From: Lautropia sp.
GTDB taxonomy: Bacteria > Pseudomonadota > Gammaproteobacteria > Burkholderiales > Burkholderiaceae_E
Assembly (NCBI GenBank): GCA_030530775.1
Contig: JAUMUG010000007.1
Span: 74,690-138,689, forward strand
Reading direction: 5' to 3'
DNA: 64,000 nt
The translations under genes were made by a program, and so were the position numbers. A model generated the notes under the pieces. That model had not been told where the DNA came from. It worked only from the letters and a program-made list of their open reading frames with translations, and did no database searches. Shown piece by piece: positions 19,315 through 27,874 of the stretch; within the stretch, counting starts at the first letter, position 1; each line of letters begins with the position of its first letter.

Positions 19315-19881
19315 ATGAATCGTCGTCTGATCATTGCGATCACCGGAGCCAGCGGCGCCGTGCTGGGCATCCGGCTTCTGGCCTACTTGCGCCAACAGCC
19401 GGGCATCGAAACGCATCTGATGGTCTCGTCGGCTGGCTGGCAGACGATCGCTGCCGAACTGGGTCTGAACCGCGCGTCCGTCGAAGCGCTGGCAGATCGT
19501 GTACATCCGATCAAGGATGTCGGTGCCTGCATCGCCTCCGGCTCCTTTGCCACCGATGGCATGATCGTGGCCCCCTGCTCGATGCGCACGCTGGCAGCCG
19601 TCGCCCATGGCTTGTCGGACAATCTGATCACACGGGCAGCCGATGTGGTCCTGAAGGAACGCCGTCGGCTGGTACTCGTGACGCGTGAAACGCCACTGAA
19701 TCTGGCCCATCTGCACAACATGACACGGGTGACCGAAATGGGCGGCATCATCTACCCACCGGTGCCGGCTTTCTATCAGCGTCCAGCCGATATCGACACG
19801 ATGGTGGACCATATGGCGGGCCGGCTGCTGGATCTGTTCCAGATTCCGCAACGGCTGAGCCCGCCCTGGCAGCCACGCTGA
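19315..19881 (+). CDS. ubiX: Flavin prenyltransferase UbiX
   Basis: UbiX attaches a dimethylallyl unit to FMN to make prenylated FMN, the cofactor of the UbiD decarboxylase in ubiquinone synthesis. The 188-residue length is right. The N-terminal [18 protein letters not shown] binds flavin phosphate; [37 protein letters not shown] and [23 protein letters not shown] are family signatures. The ATG at 19315 gives the usual start; the in-frame sequence upstream is non-homologous. No partner ubiD lies in the window. Confidence 0.96.
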   Translation: MNRRLIIAITGASGAVLGIRLLAYLRQQPGIETHLMVSSAGWQTIAAELGLNRASVEALADRVHPIKDVGACIASGSFATDGMIVAPCSMRTLAAVAHGLSDNLITRAADVVLKERRRLVLVTRETPLNLAHLHNMTRVTEMGGIIYPPVPAFYQRPADIDTMVDHMAGRLLDLFQIPQRLSPPWQPR

Positions 19882-20163
19882 CACCTGCACTCGCGATACA
19901 GGGCGGCAGGTGTGCGTCTTGGTGTTTTGGGCCACGGGATCTCTTGCTTTTACCCCCGATTGCCCTCAGATACTGCCCATCAGCAAGTTCAAAAGTCTGC
20001 CGGGTTCCGCCGGTGTACCCCCCTCGTTCACGAAGGACGGCCTGACGCCTCCCCGGCGACGATCTCCACTTCGCATTCACGCACCGGCTTCCAAAGCGTG
20101 GCTCCTGGCACCGTTGCGACACGGTCACGCTATCATTGGCACGTCATTCGAGGAGGACTGTTC

Positions 20164-20550
20164 GTGAGACTGTTTCTTGGCTGGGCCATCAACGCAGCCG
20201 CCATTTTCTTCCTGCCCTACATCCTGGATGCGGTCGAGCTCAAGAGCTTTGGCACTGCCCTGCTGGTGGCGCTGATCATCGCGCTGCTCAATACCTTCAT
20301 CCGGCCGGTCCTGTTCATTCTCACCCTGCCGATCAATGTGCTGACGCTGGGTCTGTTCACACTGATCCTGAACGGACTGATGTTCTGGGTCACGTCGCGC
20401 CTGGTGGATGGCTTCACCATCACCGGCTTCTGGTGGGCCGTGCTGGCAGCATTGATCTACAGCATCGTCAGCAGCCTGATCAGCATGGTGTTGCTCGAAG
20501 GCGAGCAACGCTCGGACGATCGCGGCTCGGGTACGATCAGTCGCCAGTGA
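20164..20550 (+). CDS. Phage_holin_4_2 family small membrane protein
   Basis: This 128-residue protein is almost entirely hydrophobic, with four membrane segments. It shows the signature of the widespread family misleadingly named phage holin 4_2: AINAAAIFFLPYIL, ALIIALLNTFIRPVLFILTLPINVLTLGLFTLILNGLMFW and VLAALIYSIVSSLIS. GTG at 20164 is the start because AGGAGG lies upstream with good spacing. The tail is polar. There are no lysis genes or phage structural genes nearby, so this is a chromosomal membrane protein of unknown role rather than a prophage marker. It lies 282 bases after ubiX. Confidence 0.8.
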   Translation: MRLFLGWAINAAAIFFLPYILDAVELKSFGTALLVALIIALLNTFIRPVLFILTLPINVLTLGLFTLILNGLMFWVTSRLVDGFTITGFWWAVLAALIYSIVSSLISMVLLEGEQRSDDRGSGTISRQ

Positions 20551-20675
20551 AGCAAATCACCAAGACGTGCTTCATCCGTCCGGCACCGCTTCCGTGACGA
20601 CTTCCGGGCCGACGCCACGAATGCATCGCAAACCCATTGACCGGAAGCCGCTTCACCGAAAGGACGGATGAGCGA

Positions 20676-21386
20676 TCAACGCAAAGTGCCCAGCGCCATC
20701 GTCCAGTAGGAACGATAGCGGCTCCGTTCATTGCCAGGCACCACCGCCAGGCCGATATCCTCGATGTCGCCCCGCATCATTGCCCGACAATGCGAAGGAC
20801 TGTCGATCCACGCCTGGATCGCCTCGTCCAGGGTTCTGAAACCGGCTGCAATATTTTCATCGGCCTTGCTCCACGGATAGCCGACGATGTCGAAACGATC
20901 CCAGACCAGCTCGCCGCTCTCCCAGGCATGATCGAAACGGTTGCTCTCACGCATCCACTCGGACTCCAACAGCGCCGCATAAGCCACACGCGCATCCCAG
21001 CGCAATGCGGGCGCCGCCTCCATCCGTTCCGATCCACAGAAACGCCCCTGTGCCCGCACCTGATTCACCTTGCGGACCACTTCTTCGGCCAGATCATGAA
21101 AGCGTCCGGCGTCATCGCCCTGGGCGTCGCTCACGGGCACGAAACCAAGCTTGGTTTGGAGGGCATCTTTGGCATGCGCCCCGGGTGGCATACCATGCAA
21201 AGCCTGATACTCGGCGCGGATGGCGGCGGCATTGCCGTCACCCAGTGCGGGGTCCAGGGCGGAAGAATGTCCACTGCCACCGGCACAACCTGCCAGTAAG
21301 ACAGCAGCCAGACTCATGGCACTCCCACGTTGTAGCAACCGGACCAGGAATTCTTTGCCTATCATCATCAGCCCCATCATGATCAT
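20676..21386 (-). CDS. CAP/SCP-domain lipoprotein
   Basis: The 236-residue protein begins with a signal ending in LAAVLLAGCAGG, a clear lipobox, and has a linker of about 75 residues. The C-terminal CAP (SCP/PR-1) domain has VVRKVNQVRAQGRFCG, LRWDARVAYAALLESEWM, the FDH segment, ADENIAAGFRTLDEAIQAWIDSPSHCRAMM and IGLAVV. The two His residues and the Glu typical of the CAP cavity are present. Bacterial CAP proteins are extracellular and their activity is usually unknown. The start is ambiguous among clustered ATGs (21386, 21380, 21377, 21368, 21365); the later ones sit closer to GGGG. Confidence 0.85.
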   Translation of the reverse strand: MIMMGLMMIGKEFLVRLLQRGSAMSLAAVLLAGCAGGSGHSSALDPALGDGNAAAIRAEYQALHGMPPGAHAKDALQTKLGFVPVSDAQGDDAGRFHDLAEEVVRKVNQVRAQGRFCGSERMEAAPALRWDARVAYAALLESEWMRESNRFDHAWESGELVWDRFDIVGYPWSKADENIAAGFRTLDEAIQAWIDSPSHCRAMMRGDIEDIGLAVVPGNERSRYRSYWTMALGTLR

Positions 21387-21408
21387 TGCGCAGGGCCGCC
21401 ATTGTCAT

Positions 21409-21436
21409 TTGACAACGAAAGTGTGCCGAATATACA
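21409..21436 (+). promoter_or_regulatory. Strong sigma70-like promoter with no gene downstream
   Basis: TTGACA (21409-21414) and TATACA (21431-21436) are separated by 16 bases, a near-consensus pair that is rare in DNA this GC-rich. The -35 lies inside a perfect inverted repeat TTGTCA-TT-TGACAA (21402-21415). Transcription would start near 21443 and run towards the 3' end of lysP, where no plus-strand gene exists. Confidence 0.45.
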
Positions 21437-21506
21437 ACAGATGAATGGTTGGCACGTTCTGCGCCGACGGTCAGAAAACGACTGGAAAGATCAGCCGATC
21501 AACAAG

Positions 21507-21525
21507 GGAAAAATTGGCTTTTTCC
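21507..21525 (+). terminator. A/T-rich hairpin between lysP and the CAP gene
   Basis: GGAAAAA and TTTTTCC form a perfect seven-pair stem with loop TTGGC, followed by ACTTTTCCC. It lies 85 bases beyond the lysP stop on the minus strand and about 65 bases after the predicted plus-strand transcription start at 21443. It could terminate either transcript. There is no long U-tract beyond the stem, so its strength is doubtful. Confidence 0.35.
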
Positions 21526-21609
21526 ACTTTTCCCGCCCCCACCCGGTGATCGATCTCGTCGGACTCGTGACGGATTCGGCGATGGCCCGAAACCGGGCGC
21601 ATCCGACGC

Positions 21610-23151
21610 TCACACGCGACCGATTTCGGCAGCGCGATCCGCATCCTTGTCTTCGGCGGCCTCGATGAGATGGGGATCGAACAGCATGTCCTCGTACGCA
21701 ATGAAACGGCCGCCCTTGATCAATCGATAGAGCAGCCAGATGCCCAAGAAGACCGGCAGACCGATGTAGGTAGCGACCACGTCGCCCCAGTCGATGGTTT
21801 CTTCCATGAAAGCCTGATAGTTTTGACCCAGCGTGATGGTCAGGCAGAGCACAAAGGCGAACACCGGGCCGAAGGGGAAGAAGGAGGTCCGGTACGGCAG
21901 GGCATCGAGGCTGTAGCCCTGCTTCAGATAGCCCTTGCGGAAGCGATAGTGGCTGACTGCAATGCCCAGCCAGGCAATGAAGCCGGTCATACCCGAGAGG
22001 TTCAGCAACCAGATATAGATGACCTCGGCACTGGCCAGGTAACTGGCAAAACACAGACCCGCCACCACCGTGGTGGCCAGCAGTGCATAGACCGGAACCC
22101 CCGACGGAGACACTCTCGCAAAAAGTTTGGGTGCCATGCCTTGGGTAGCCAAGGTATAGAGCATCCGGGTCGAAGCGTACATGCCCGAGTTGCCGGCCGA
22201 CAACACGGAGGTCAGCACCACGGCATTCATGACGGCAGCGGCCGACAGCAGGCCGGCCCGCTCGAACACCAGCGCAAAGGGACTGACGGCGATATCACCG
22301 ACCTCGTTACGCAGCAGGCGTGGATCGGTGTAGGGAATCAGCAGGCTGATGACCAGGATGGCCAGGATATAGAACAGCAGAATCCGCCAAAAGACCTGGC
22401 GCACGGCTCGGGGAATGTTACGTCCCGGGTCCTTCGATTCGCCGGCGGCAATGCCGATCAGCTCGGTACCCTGGAAGGAGAAGCCGACGATCATCGCCAC
22501 ACCGATCAGCGCAGAGAATCCACCCACGAAAGGCGCCTCCCCGACCGTCCAGTTGCCGAGATTCTCGGAGAAGCTCATCGCCCGCTCGGTGCCATGCAAG
22601 ATGCCAAAAATCATCATGATGCCAACGACGATGAAGACGATCACCGTGGTGACTTTGATGGCAGCAAACCAGTATTCGGCCTCACCGAAGCCTTTGACCG
22701 AGATGACGTTCAGACAGAACATCATCGCCAGAAAGATGGCGCTCCAGAGGATGCCGGGCACCTCGGGGAACCAATAGCCCATCACCAGCTGCGCCGCCAC
22801 CAGGTCGACTGCGATGGTGATCGCCCAGTTGTACCAGTAGTTCCAGCCGAGTGCGAAGCCGAAACCGGGATCGACATAGCGGCTGCCATAGGTGGCGAAG
22901 GAACCGGAAACCGGCATGTAGGCGGCCAGTTCACCCAGGCTGGTCATCAGAAAATAGACCATCAACCCGACCAGGCCATAGGCCAGCAAAGCTCCGCCCG
23001 GCCCTGCCTGGGAAATGGTGGCGCCGGAAGCGACGAACAGACCAGTACCAATGGAACCGCCGATGGCGATCATCGACAGATGACGGGCTTTCAGGGCACG
23101 GCGCAGCCCTTCTCTGGCGTGTTCGGACAAGGGTTCAGCTGGTGCGCTCAT
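21610..23151 (-). CDS. lysP: Lysine-specific permease (APC superfamily)
   Basis: The 513-residue, twelve-helix amino-acid:proton symporter closely follows Escherichia coli LysP through its whole length: LKARHLSMIAIGGSIGTGLFVASGATISQAGPGGALL, GWNYWYNWAITIAVDLVAAQLVM, GFSFQGTELIGIAAGESKDP, SGNSGMYASTRMLYTL and LNLSGMTGFIAWLGIAVSHYRFRKGYL (shown in part). It should import lysine. The chosen start is ATG 23151; a ten-codon upstream frame (23148-23180) ends by overlapping this ATG. The C-terminal tail is short and acidic. It is the only gene on this strand between the tRNA-Thr gene and the CAP lipoprotein gene. Confidence 0.93.
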   Translation of the reverse strand: MSAPAEPLSEHAREGLRRALKARHLSMIAIGGSIGTGLFVASGATISQAGPGGALLAYGLVGLMVYFLMTSLGELAAYMPVSGSFATYGSRYVDPGFGFALGWNYWYNWAITIAVDLVAAQLVMGYWFPEVPGILWSAIFLAMMFCLNVISVKGFGEAEYWFAAIKVTTVIVFIVVGIMMIFGILHGTERAMSFSENLGNWTVGEAPFVGGFSALIGVAMIVGFSFQGTELIGIAAGESKDPGRNIPRAVRQVFWRILLFYILAILVISLLIPYTDPRLLRNEVGDIAVSPFALVFERAGLLSAAAVMNAVVLTSVLSAGNSGMYASTRMLYTLATQGMAPKLFARVSPSGVPVYALLATTVVAGLCFASYLASAEVIYIWLLNLSGMTGFIAWLGIAVSHYRFRKGYLKQGYSLDALPYRTSFFPFGPVFAFVLCLTITLGQNYQAFMEETIDWGDVVATYIGLPVFLGIWLLYRLIKGGRFIAYEDMLFDPHLIEAAEDKDADRAAEIGRV

Positions 23152-23438
23152 GGTAACGGATCGATAACGTTGTTGTTCATGGTGATCCGATGAACCAACG
23201 GCCAGAGACCGCACCAAGGCATCAAACAGCAAGATGCGCACGAATGCATCGTGCGCCGCACGGGAAGGTCGGCACGCCATCACTCATCGGCCAAGTGCAA
23301 ACTGCCTGGTTTCACGCGACGAGTGACGCAACCGGAACAATCGGGTCGGCGTATTTCCCCCTGAAGGTCTGGTTTCAGGGCCCCGTACTGACCTGCGCCG
23401 AGGTTCAGCCAGCGCCACAGCCGACCAATACAGAAAAC

Positions 23439-23514
23439 TGGTGCCGCTTGTCGGATTCGAACTGACGACCTACCGCTTACAAGGCGGTTGCTCTACCAAC
23501 TGAGCTAAAGCGGC
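23439..23514 (-). tRNA. tRNA-Thr (anticodon TGT)
   Basis: Read on the minus strand the gene begins GCCGCTTTAGCTCAGTTGG. The acceptor stem GCCGCTT pairs fully with AAGCGGC. The anticodon loop CTTGTAA has anticodon TGT within stem ACCGC/GCGGT, and the T-arm contains GTTCGAATC. Discriminator A is followed by an encoded CCA (plus-strand tgg at 23439-23441). All cloverleaf elements are intact. Confidence 0.96.
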
Positions 23515-23590
23515 GATGAAACGATGGCATCTGCATGCGGCAGCGATTCTAGCAGGCAAACAGCCTGTGCGACCGCAGAAAAGCCGAAAT

Positions 23591-24292
23591 TCACTTGACC
23601 CGGACCAGACGCGGTTTGCTCGTACCCCCTGAAGGAGGCGTGTCGTCCGGCCCCGATCCGTCGGCGCCATTCTGCCCGGACGGGCCCTTGCCCGTCGCCG
23701 GCTTCGGCCGAACGGCCTTCGATGCCCCCTTGGCGGCGGGCGATGGTGTCGGCGCGGCCACAGTGGGAGAGGCCGACGACGACGCCGGTTCGGATGAGCT
23801 TGGCGCCGACGGTGCGGGCTCGGCCACCTTCAGCGCCGGCTTGCGCGCAGGAGCACGATTGAAAGCCAGCACTTCGCCCCCTCCGGTAGCGGGTGGTTCC
23901 GATGGCGGGTTCGACGCACCGTCGGTCGTCACAGGCAGCTCACTGTTCTCATCATCCAAAGCGCCGTCATCGGCCCCATCGAGTGAAGGACTGAAAGCCA
24001 TGCCGGAACCGGTTTCACGCGCATAGATGGCCAACACATTGCCGACCGGCACCGAGACGTACTCGGGCACCCCATTGAAGCGGGCCTGGAATTCGATCAG
24101 ATCGTTGCCGAGTTGGGCGGCATGAGTGGCCAACGGCGAGATGTTCAGCACGATCTCACCATTGCGCACGTGCTGCACCGGCACCCGCGTCCTGCCATCC
24201 ACCTTGACCGCCAGATACGGCGTATAAGCATTGTCGCAGCACCATTCGTAGATGGCACGGATCATGTAGGGCTTGGTCGAGGTTTCAGCCAT
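23591..24292 (-). CDS. sspB: ClpXP protease specificity-enhancing factor SspB
   Basis: SspB tethers ssrA-tagged proteins to ClpX. The N-terminal fold (KPYMIRAIYEWCCDNAYTPYLAVKVDG ... VQHVRNGEIVLNISPLAT, then FNGVPEYVSVPVGNVLAIYARETG, quoted in part) is the tag-binding domain. A long disordered Ala/Pro/Ser-rich linker of about 110 residues follows. The protein ends in KPRLVRVK, the ClpX-binding motif. At 233 residues it is longer than the enterobacterial protein because of the linker. The gene lies downstream of sspA on the same strand but 313 bases away, more than in the usual tight sspA-sspB pair. Confidence 0.93.
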   Translation of the reverse strand: MAETSTKPYMIRAIYEWCCDNAYTPYLAVKVDGRTRVPVQHVRNGEIVLNISPLATHAAQLGNDLIEFQARFNGVPEYVSVPVGNVLAIYARETGSGMAFSPSLDGADDGALDDENSELPVTTDGASNPPSEPPATGGGEVLAFNRAPARKPALKVAEPAPSAPSSSEPASSSASPTVAAPTPSPAAKGASKAVRPKPATGKGPSGQNGADGSGPDDTPPSGGTSKPRLVRVK

Positions 24293-24605
24293 GGGCGAGA
24301 CTCCGGGATAAAGAAAATAAAGTCGTTCGGCTGGCGGCCGGAGACAACCCGGCGAAGCATGACGACGCCCGTCGAAGTTCAGTGCACCGGGTCAGAAGCA
24401 CGAGCAGGCCATGCGGTATCTGCAGACAATGTGTCAAGCGCCCGCCCGATCATTGTACTTGTCTGCAGCACAGGCCAACGCCCGCAAGGGCGACAGGCGT
24501 CGTGGCGCCTGTCCGTGCGTGGTCCAACCCGGCCACGAGAAACACCAGCGGCAAAACATTCAGCACGCCCCATCAGCGCAGCGAGCGGCTTCGACCCGGG
24601 GACGC
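24293..24605. other. sspA-sspB spacer with hairpins
   Basis: This 313-base spacer carries no gene. It contains a perfect eight-pair inverted repeat, GACAGGCG/CGCCTGTC with a six-base loop, at 24492-24513, directly preceded by a shorter CGCCC/GGGCG repeat. Neither is followed by a T-tract, so they may be processing or weak termination signals between sspA and sspB. Confidence 0.3.
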
Positions 24606-25220
24606 TCAGCGGCGCATGACCTTCTCGGAAGGCGTCAGCGCCTCGATGTAGGCCGGTCGTGAGAAAATCCGCTCGGCGTATTTCATCAACGGGGCCGCGG
24701 TCTTCGGCATATCGATCGAGTAATGGTCCAGACGCCAGAGCAGCGGTGCCATCGCCACGTCCAGCATCGAGAATTCTTCGCCCAGCATGAAGCGGTTCTT
24801 GACGAAAATCGGTGTCAGCTGCGTCAGCCGCTCACGGATCTGGGCACGAGCCCGATCCATCGTCTTGGCCGTTTCCTTGTCATGATCCCGACGCTCGAGC
24901 GTCTGGACATGCACGAACAATTCCCGCTCGAAGTTGAACAGGAACAGACGGGTACGGGCACGCATCACCGGATCGGCCGGCATCAACTGCGGATGAGGGA
25001 AACGCTCATCGATGTACTCGTTGATGATGTTCGATTCGTACAGGATCAGATCCCGCTCCACCAGCACCGGCACCTGACCATAGGGGTTCATGATCGAGAT
25101 GTCTTCGGGCTTGTTGTACAGGTCCACGTCCCGGATCTCGAAATCCATGCCTTTTTCGAACAGCACGAAACGACAACGCTGGCTGAACGGGCAAGTCGTT
25201 CCGGAATAGAGCACCATCAT
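24606..25220 (-). CDS. sspA: Stringent starvation protein A (GST fold)
   Basis: This RNA-polymerase-associated protein has a glutathione-transferase fold. The 204-residue length is typical. MMVLYSGTTCPFSQRCRFVLFEKGMDFEIRDVDL (quoted in part: TTCPFSQRCRFVL), NPYGQVPVLVERDLILYESNIINEYID and the C-terminal helical domain are present. The ATG at 25220 follows AGGAG with nine-base spacing. SspA binds RNA polymerase near region 4 of sigma70 and affects stationary-phase and acid-stress expression in enterobacteria. It lies between petC and sspB on the same strand, the normal arrangement in Betaproteobacteria. Confidence 0.95.
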   Translation of the reverse strand: MMVLYSGTTCPFSQRCRFVLFEKGMDFEIRDVDLYNKPEDISIMNPYGQVPVLVERDLILYESNIINEYIDERFPHPQLMPADPVMRARTRLFLFNFERELFVHVQTLERRDHDKETAKTMDRARAQIRERLTQLTPIFVKNRFMLGEEFSMLDVAMAPLLWRLDHYSIDMPKTAAPLMKYAERIFSRPAYIEALTPSEKVMRR

Positions 25221-25475
25221 CGGCGTAGTCTCCTGAAGACACGAGATGAACCCAGGGCGGTTCATCGCAAAAAAGCCATCGAAGCCCGCCACGAGCGGAA
25301 CATGCCCATCCCGCACGCCGTGCGGTGTGCATCACCCTCCAGGCAGAGCCACACGAAAAATCAGGCCGGACGGGGTGCCGGCCTGCGGTCGGACCAAACT
25401 CCGCCGCGCATCCCTCGGGGCGTGCGACGGCAGGACTGGCCAGCAAGATATCACGTGTGCGCAGGAATTGCCTGC

Positions 25476-26360
25476 TTATTTGACATACTTCCAGTACTCG
25501 CGGTTCAACCAACGTGCCGACAGGATCAGGATCGCCAGGAACAACAGCACCCAGATGCCCAGGCTGCTGCGGGTCGAAGCCGTCGGGTCCCCCATGTAGT
25601 TCAGGAAGGCTACCAGATTGGCCACCTTGTCATCATATTCGGCCTGCGTCATCGTGCCGCCGACCGGCTTGTCCAGATGCATCGAAGTGGTTTCGTGGTG
25701 GTTGTCACCCGTGAGCTGCTCGACATTCTCGGTCCGGTTGCCATGCTCGTCGAAGATGACGGTGGTCTTGGTCCAGCCGGTGATCTCGCCGCTTTCATCA
25801 TCCGTGACCGGAGCGACCGCTTCCTCGGTGGCGCCACGGTTACCCTGCCACTGGCCCAGAATGTGCGGCATGCCGACGTTGGGGAAGATGGAATTGTTCC
25901 AGCCGGTCGGACGGGAAGCATCCCGGTAGAAGCTGCGGAAGAAAGTGTACAGCCAGTCTGCCCCCGTGCCATCGTGGGACGAGCGGGCACGCGCGATCAC
26001 GGACAGGTCCGGCGGCGCCGCACCGAACCAGACCTTGGCATCGTCCGGCCGCATGGCCACGTCCATCGTATCGCCGACCCGTCCACCGGTGAACACCAGG
26101 CTGCCGAGGATCTGTTCATCCGTCAGGCCGATGTCCTGCAGACGGTTGAAACGATATGAGGACGCACTGTGACAGCTCAGACAGTAATTGACGAAGGTCC
26201 GGGCGCCATCCTGCAGAGCAGGCAGGTCGGACATCTTTTCGGTGGGGAAGGAGTCGAGCGCCACCGATTCACTGGCAGCCATTGTCGGGGTTGCCATCGC
26301 ACAGACGACGGCGGTAGCCACGACCCCGAAGCTGCGACGAAGAGTAACTGAAATGTTCAT
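25476..26360 (-). CDS. petC: Cytochrome c1 of the bc1 complex
   Basis: The haem-c subunit of ubiquinol:cytochrome c reductase accepts electrons from the Rieske protein. The 294-residue protein has a cleavable signal (ATAVVCAMATPTMAA), the haem site NYCLSCHSASSYRFNRL, the likely axial methionine in NVGMPHILGQWQG and a C-terminal membrane anchor (LGIWVLLFLAILILSARWL). It follows petB by 26 bases, in the order petA-petB-petC. A region of about 30 residues rich in Asp, Glu and Thr precedes the anchor. The ATG at 26360 gives the natural signal peptide; the longer frame upstream is antisense noise. Confidence 0.95.
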   Translation of the reverse strand: MNISVTLRRSFGVVATAVVCAMATPTMAASESVALDSFPTEKMSDLPALQDGARTFVNYCLSCHSASSYRFNRLQDIGLTDEQILGSLVFTGGRVGDTMDVAMRPDDAKVWFGAAPPDLSVIARARSSHDGTGADWLYTFFRSFYRDASRPTGWNNSIFPNVGMPHILGQWQGNRGATEEAVAPVTDDESGEITGWTKTTVIFDEHGNRTENVEQLTGDNHHETTSMHLDKPVGGTMTQAEYDDKVANLVAFLNYMGDPTASTRSSLGIWVLLFLAILILSARWLNREYWKYVK

Positions 26361-26386
26361 GCTGTTCTCGCTGCTCAGGTTGGTTG

Positions 26387-27772
26387 TCAATGAGGCTTGT
26401 AGTTCACACGCTCGGGGGGCTGCTTGAAACTGCCAGCCTTGGTCCACCAGGGCATGAACAGGAAAAAGCCGAAGTACAGCAGCGTGCAGAGTTGCGACAG
26501 ACGCTCGGCCGTCGGTGACGGGGGCTGCACACCGTAATAGCCCAGCACCAGGAAGATCACCACGAACACGACGTAGAACGCCTTGTGCCATTGCGGACGA
26601 TAGCGGATCGACTTGACCGGGCTCTGGTCGATCCAGGGCAAGGCAAAGAAGATCAGCGTGGACGCCCCCATGGCGACCACCCCCCAGAATTTGGCGTCGA
26701 GGACGAAGAAGCCGACGCACATGCCAAGGATGACGACTGCACCGATCAGTTTGGCCATCGGATAACGGGCCGACTTCAGGATGAAGGCCAGCAGCACCAG
26801 CAGGAAGGGCAACATACCGTAGACGAGGAACTCCTCGGTCGTCGCCCGCAGGATCGAATAGAAGGGCGTGAAGTACCAAACCGGCGCAATGTGCGGCGGG
26901 GTCTTCATCGGATCGGCCGGGATGAAGTTGTTGTATTCGAGGAAATACCCCCCCATTTCCGGCGCGAAGAAGATCACGGCCGAGAAGAGGAACAGGAAGA
27001 TGGCCACCCCATAGATATCGTGCACGGTGTAGTAAGGATGGAACGGAACACCATCCAGCGGATTGCCGTCGGCACCTTTCTTCTCCTTGATCTCGATGCC
27101 GTCCGGGTTGTTCGAGCCGACCTCGTGCAGCGCGATGATGTGCGCGGCCACCAGACCCAACAGAACCAGCGGAATAGCGATCACGTGGAACGAGAAGAAG
27201 CGGTTGAGCGTCGCATCACCCACCACATAGTCGCCACGAATCCACAGCGACAGGTCGGGGCCGATCAGTGGAATGGCCGAGAACAGGTTGACGATCACTT
27301 GCGCGCCCCAGTAGGACATCTGGCCCCATGGGAGCAGATAACCGAAGAAAGCCTCGCCCATCAGCGTCAGGAAGATCAGGCAGCCGAAAATCCAGACCAG
27401 CTCGCGCGGCTTGCGGTAGGAGCCATAGAGCAGACCACGGAACATGTGGAGATACACCACGATGAAGAAGGCCGAGGCACCGGTGGAGTGCATGTAGCGC
27501 ACCAGCCAGCCCCAGGGCACGTCGCGCATGATGTATTCGACCGACGCGAAAGCCTTTTCGGCGTCGGGTTTGTAGTGCATCACCAGAAAGATGCCGGTGA
27601 CGATCTGGATCACCAGCACCAACGTTGCCAGTGAGCCGAAGATGTACCACCAATTGAAGTTCTTGGGTGCGTAGTACTCGGCTACGTCACGCTTCCAGAG
27701 CACTGACGCGGGAAAGCGGTGGTCTATCCACCCGAGCAGACCCGTCGTGTCCACCTTTTTTTCTGCTGCCAT
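26387..27772 (-). CDS. petB: Cytochrome b of the bc1 complex
   Basis: The 461-residue, eight-helix subunit binds two haems b and forms the quinol-oxidising and quinone-reducing sites. Landmarks are NFNWWYIFGSLATLVL, MHYKPDAEKAFASVEYIMRDV, GWLVRYMHSTGASAFFIVVYLHMFRGLLYGSY with paired His ligands, and LLPWGQMSYWGAQVIVNLFSAIP, all quoted in part. FSFHVIAIPLVLLGLVAAHIIALHEVGS supplies the second His pair, and the Qo-site PEW-equivalent occurs at IAPVWYFTPFYS, where the glutamate of the usual PEW is replaced by valine. It lies between petA and petC. Confidence 0.95.
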   Translation of the reverse strand: MAAEKKVDTTGLLGWIDHRFPASVLWKRDVAEYYAPKNFNWWYIFGSLATLVLVIQIVTGIFLVMHYKPDAEKAFASVEYIMRDVPWGWLVRYMHSTGASAFFIVVYLHMFRGLLYGSYRKPRELVWIFGCLIFLTLMGEAFFGYLLPWGQMSYWGAQVIVNLFSAIPLIGPDLSLWIRGDYVVGDATLNRFFSFHVIAIPLVLLGLVAAHIIALHEVGSNNPDGIEIKEKKGADGNPLDGVPFHPYYTVHDIYGVAIFLFLFSAVIFFAPEMGGYFLEYNNFIPADPMKTPPHIAPVWYFTPFYSILRATTEEFLVYGMLPFLLVLLAFILKSARYPMAKLIGAVVILGMCVGFFVLDAKFWGVVAMGASTLIFFALPWIDQSPVKSIRYRPQWHKAFYVVFVVIFLVLGYYGVQPPSPTAERLSQLCTLLYFGFFLFMPWWTKAGSFKQPPERVNYKPH

Positions 27773-27874
27773 GACCTATCCTGCTGATATCGATTCGGGT
27801 TCTTTGGCGGAAGCGCCCCGTCTCCCAGGGCACTTCCACGTGCAAACGTCCTGCCCGCCGACCGGTTTTTCCGA

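Noticed and set aside
19071..19370. 99-codon minus-strand frame with a protein-like C-terminus upstream of ubiX
   Set aside because: Overlaps the ubiX start, has no ribosome-binding site and matches no family I know; left uncalled.
20164..20550. Prophage marker suggested by the holin-family name
   Set aside because: The Phage_holin_4_2 family is widespread on bacterial chromosomes, and no phage genes or attachment repeats are nearby.
21670..23193. 507-codon plus-strand frame opposite lysP
   Set aside because: Shadow of lysP; Gln/His/Asp-rich and without hydrophobic or domain structure.
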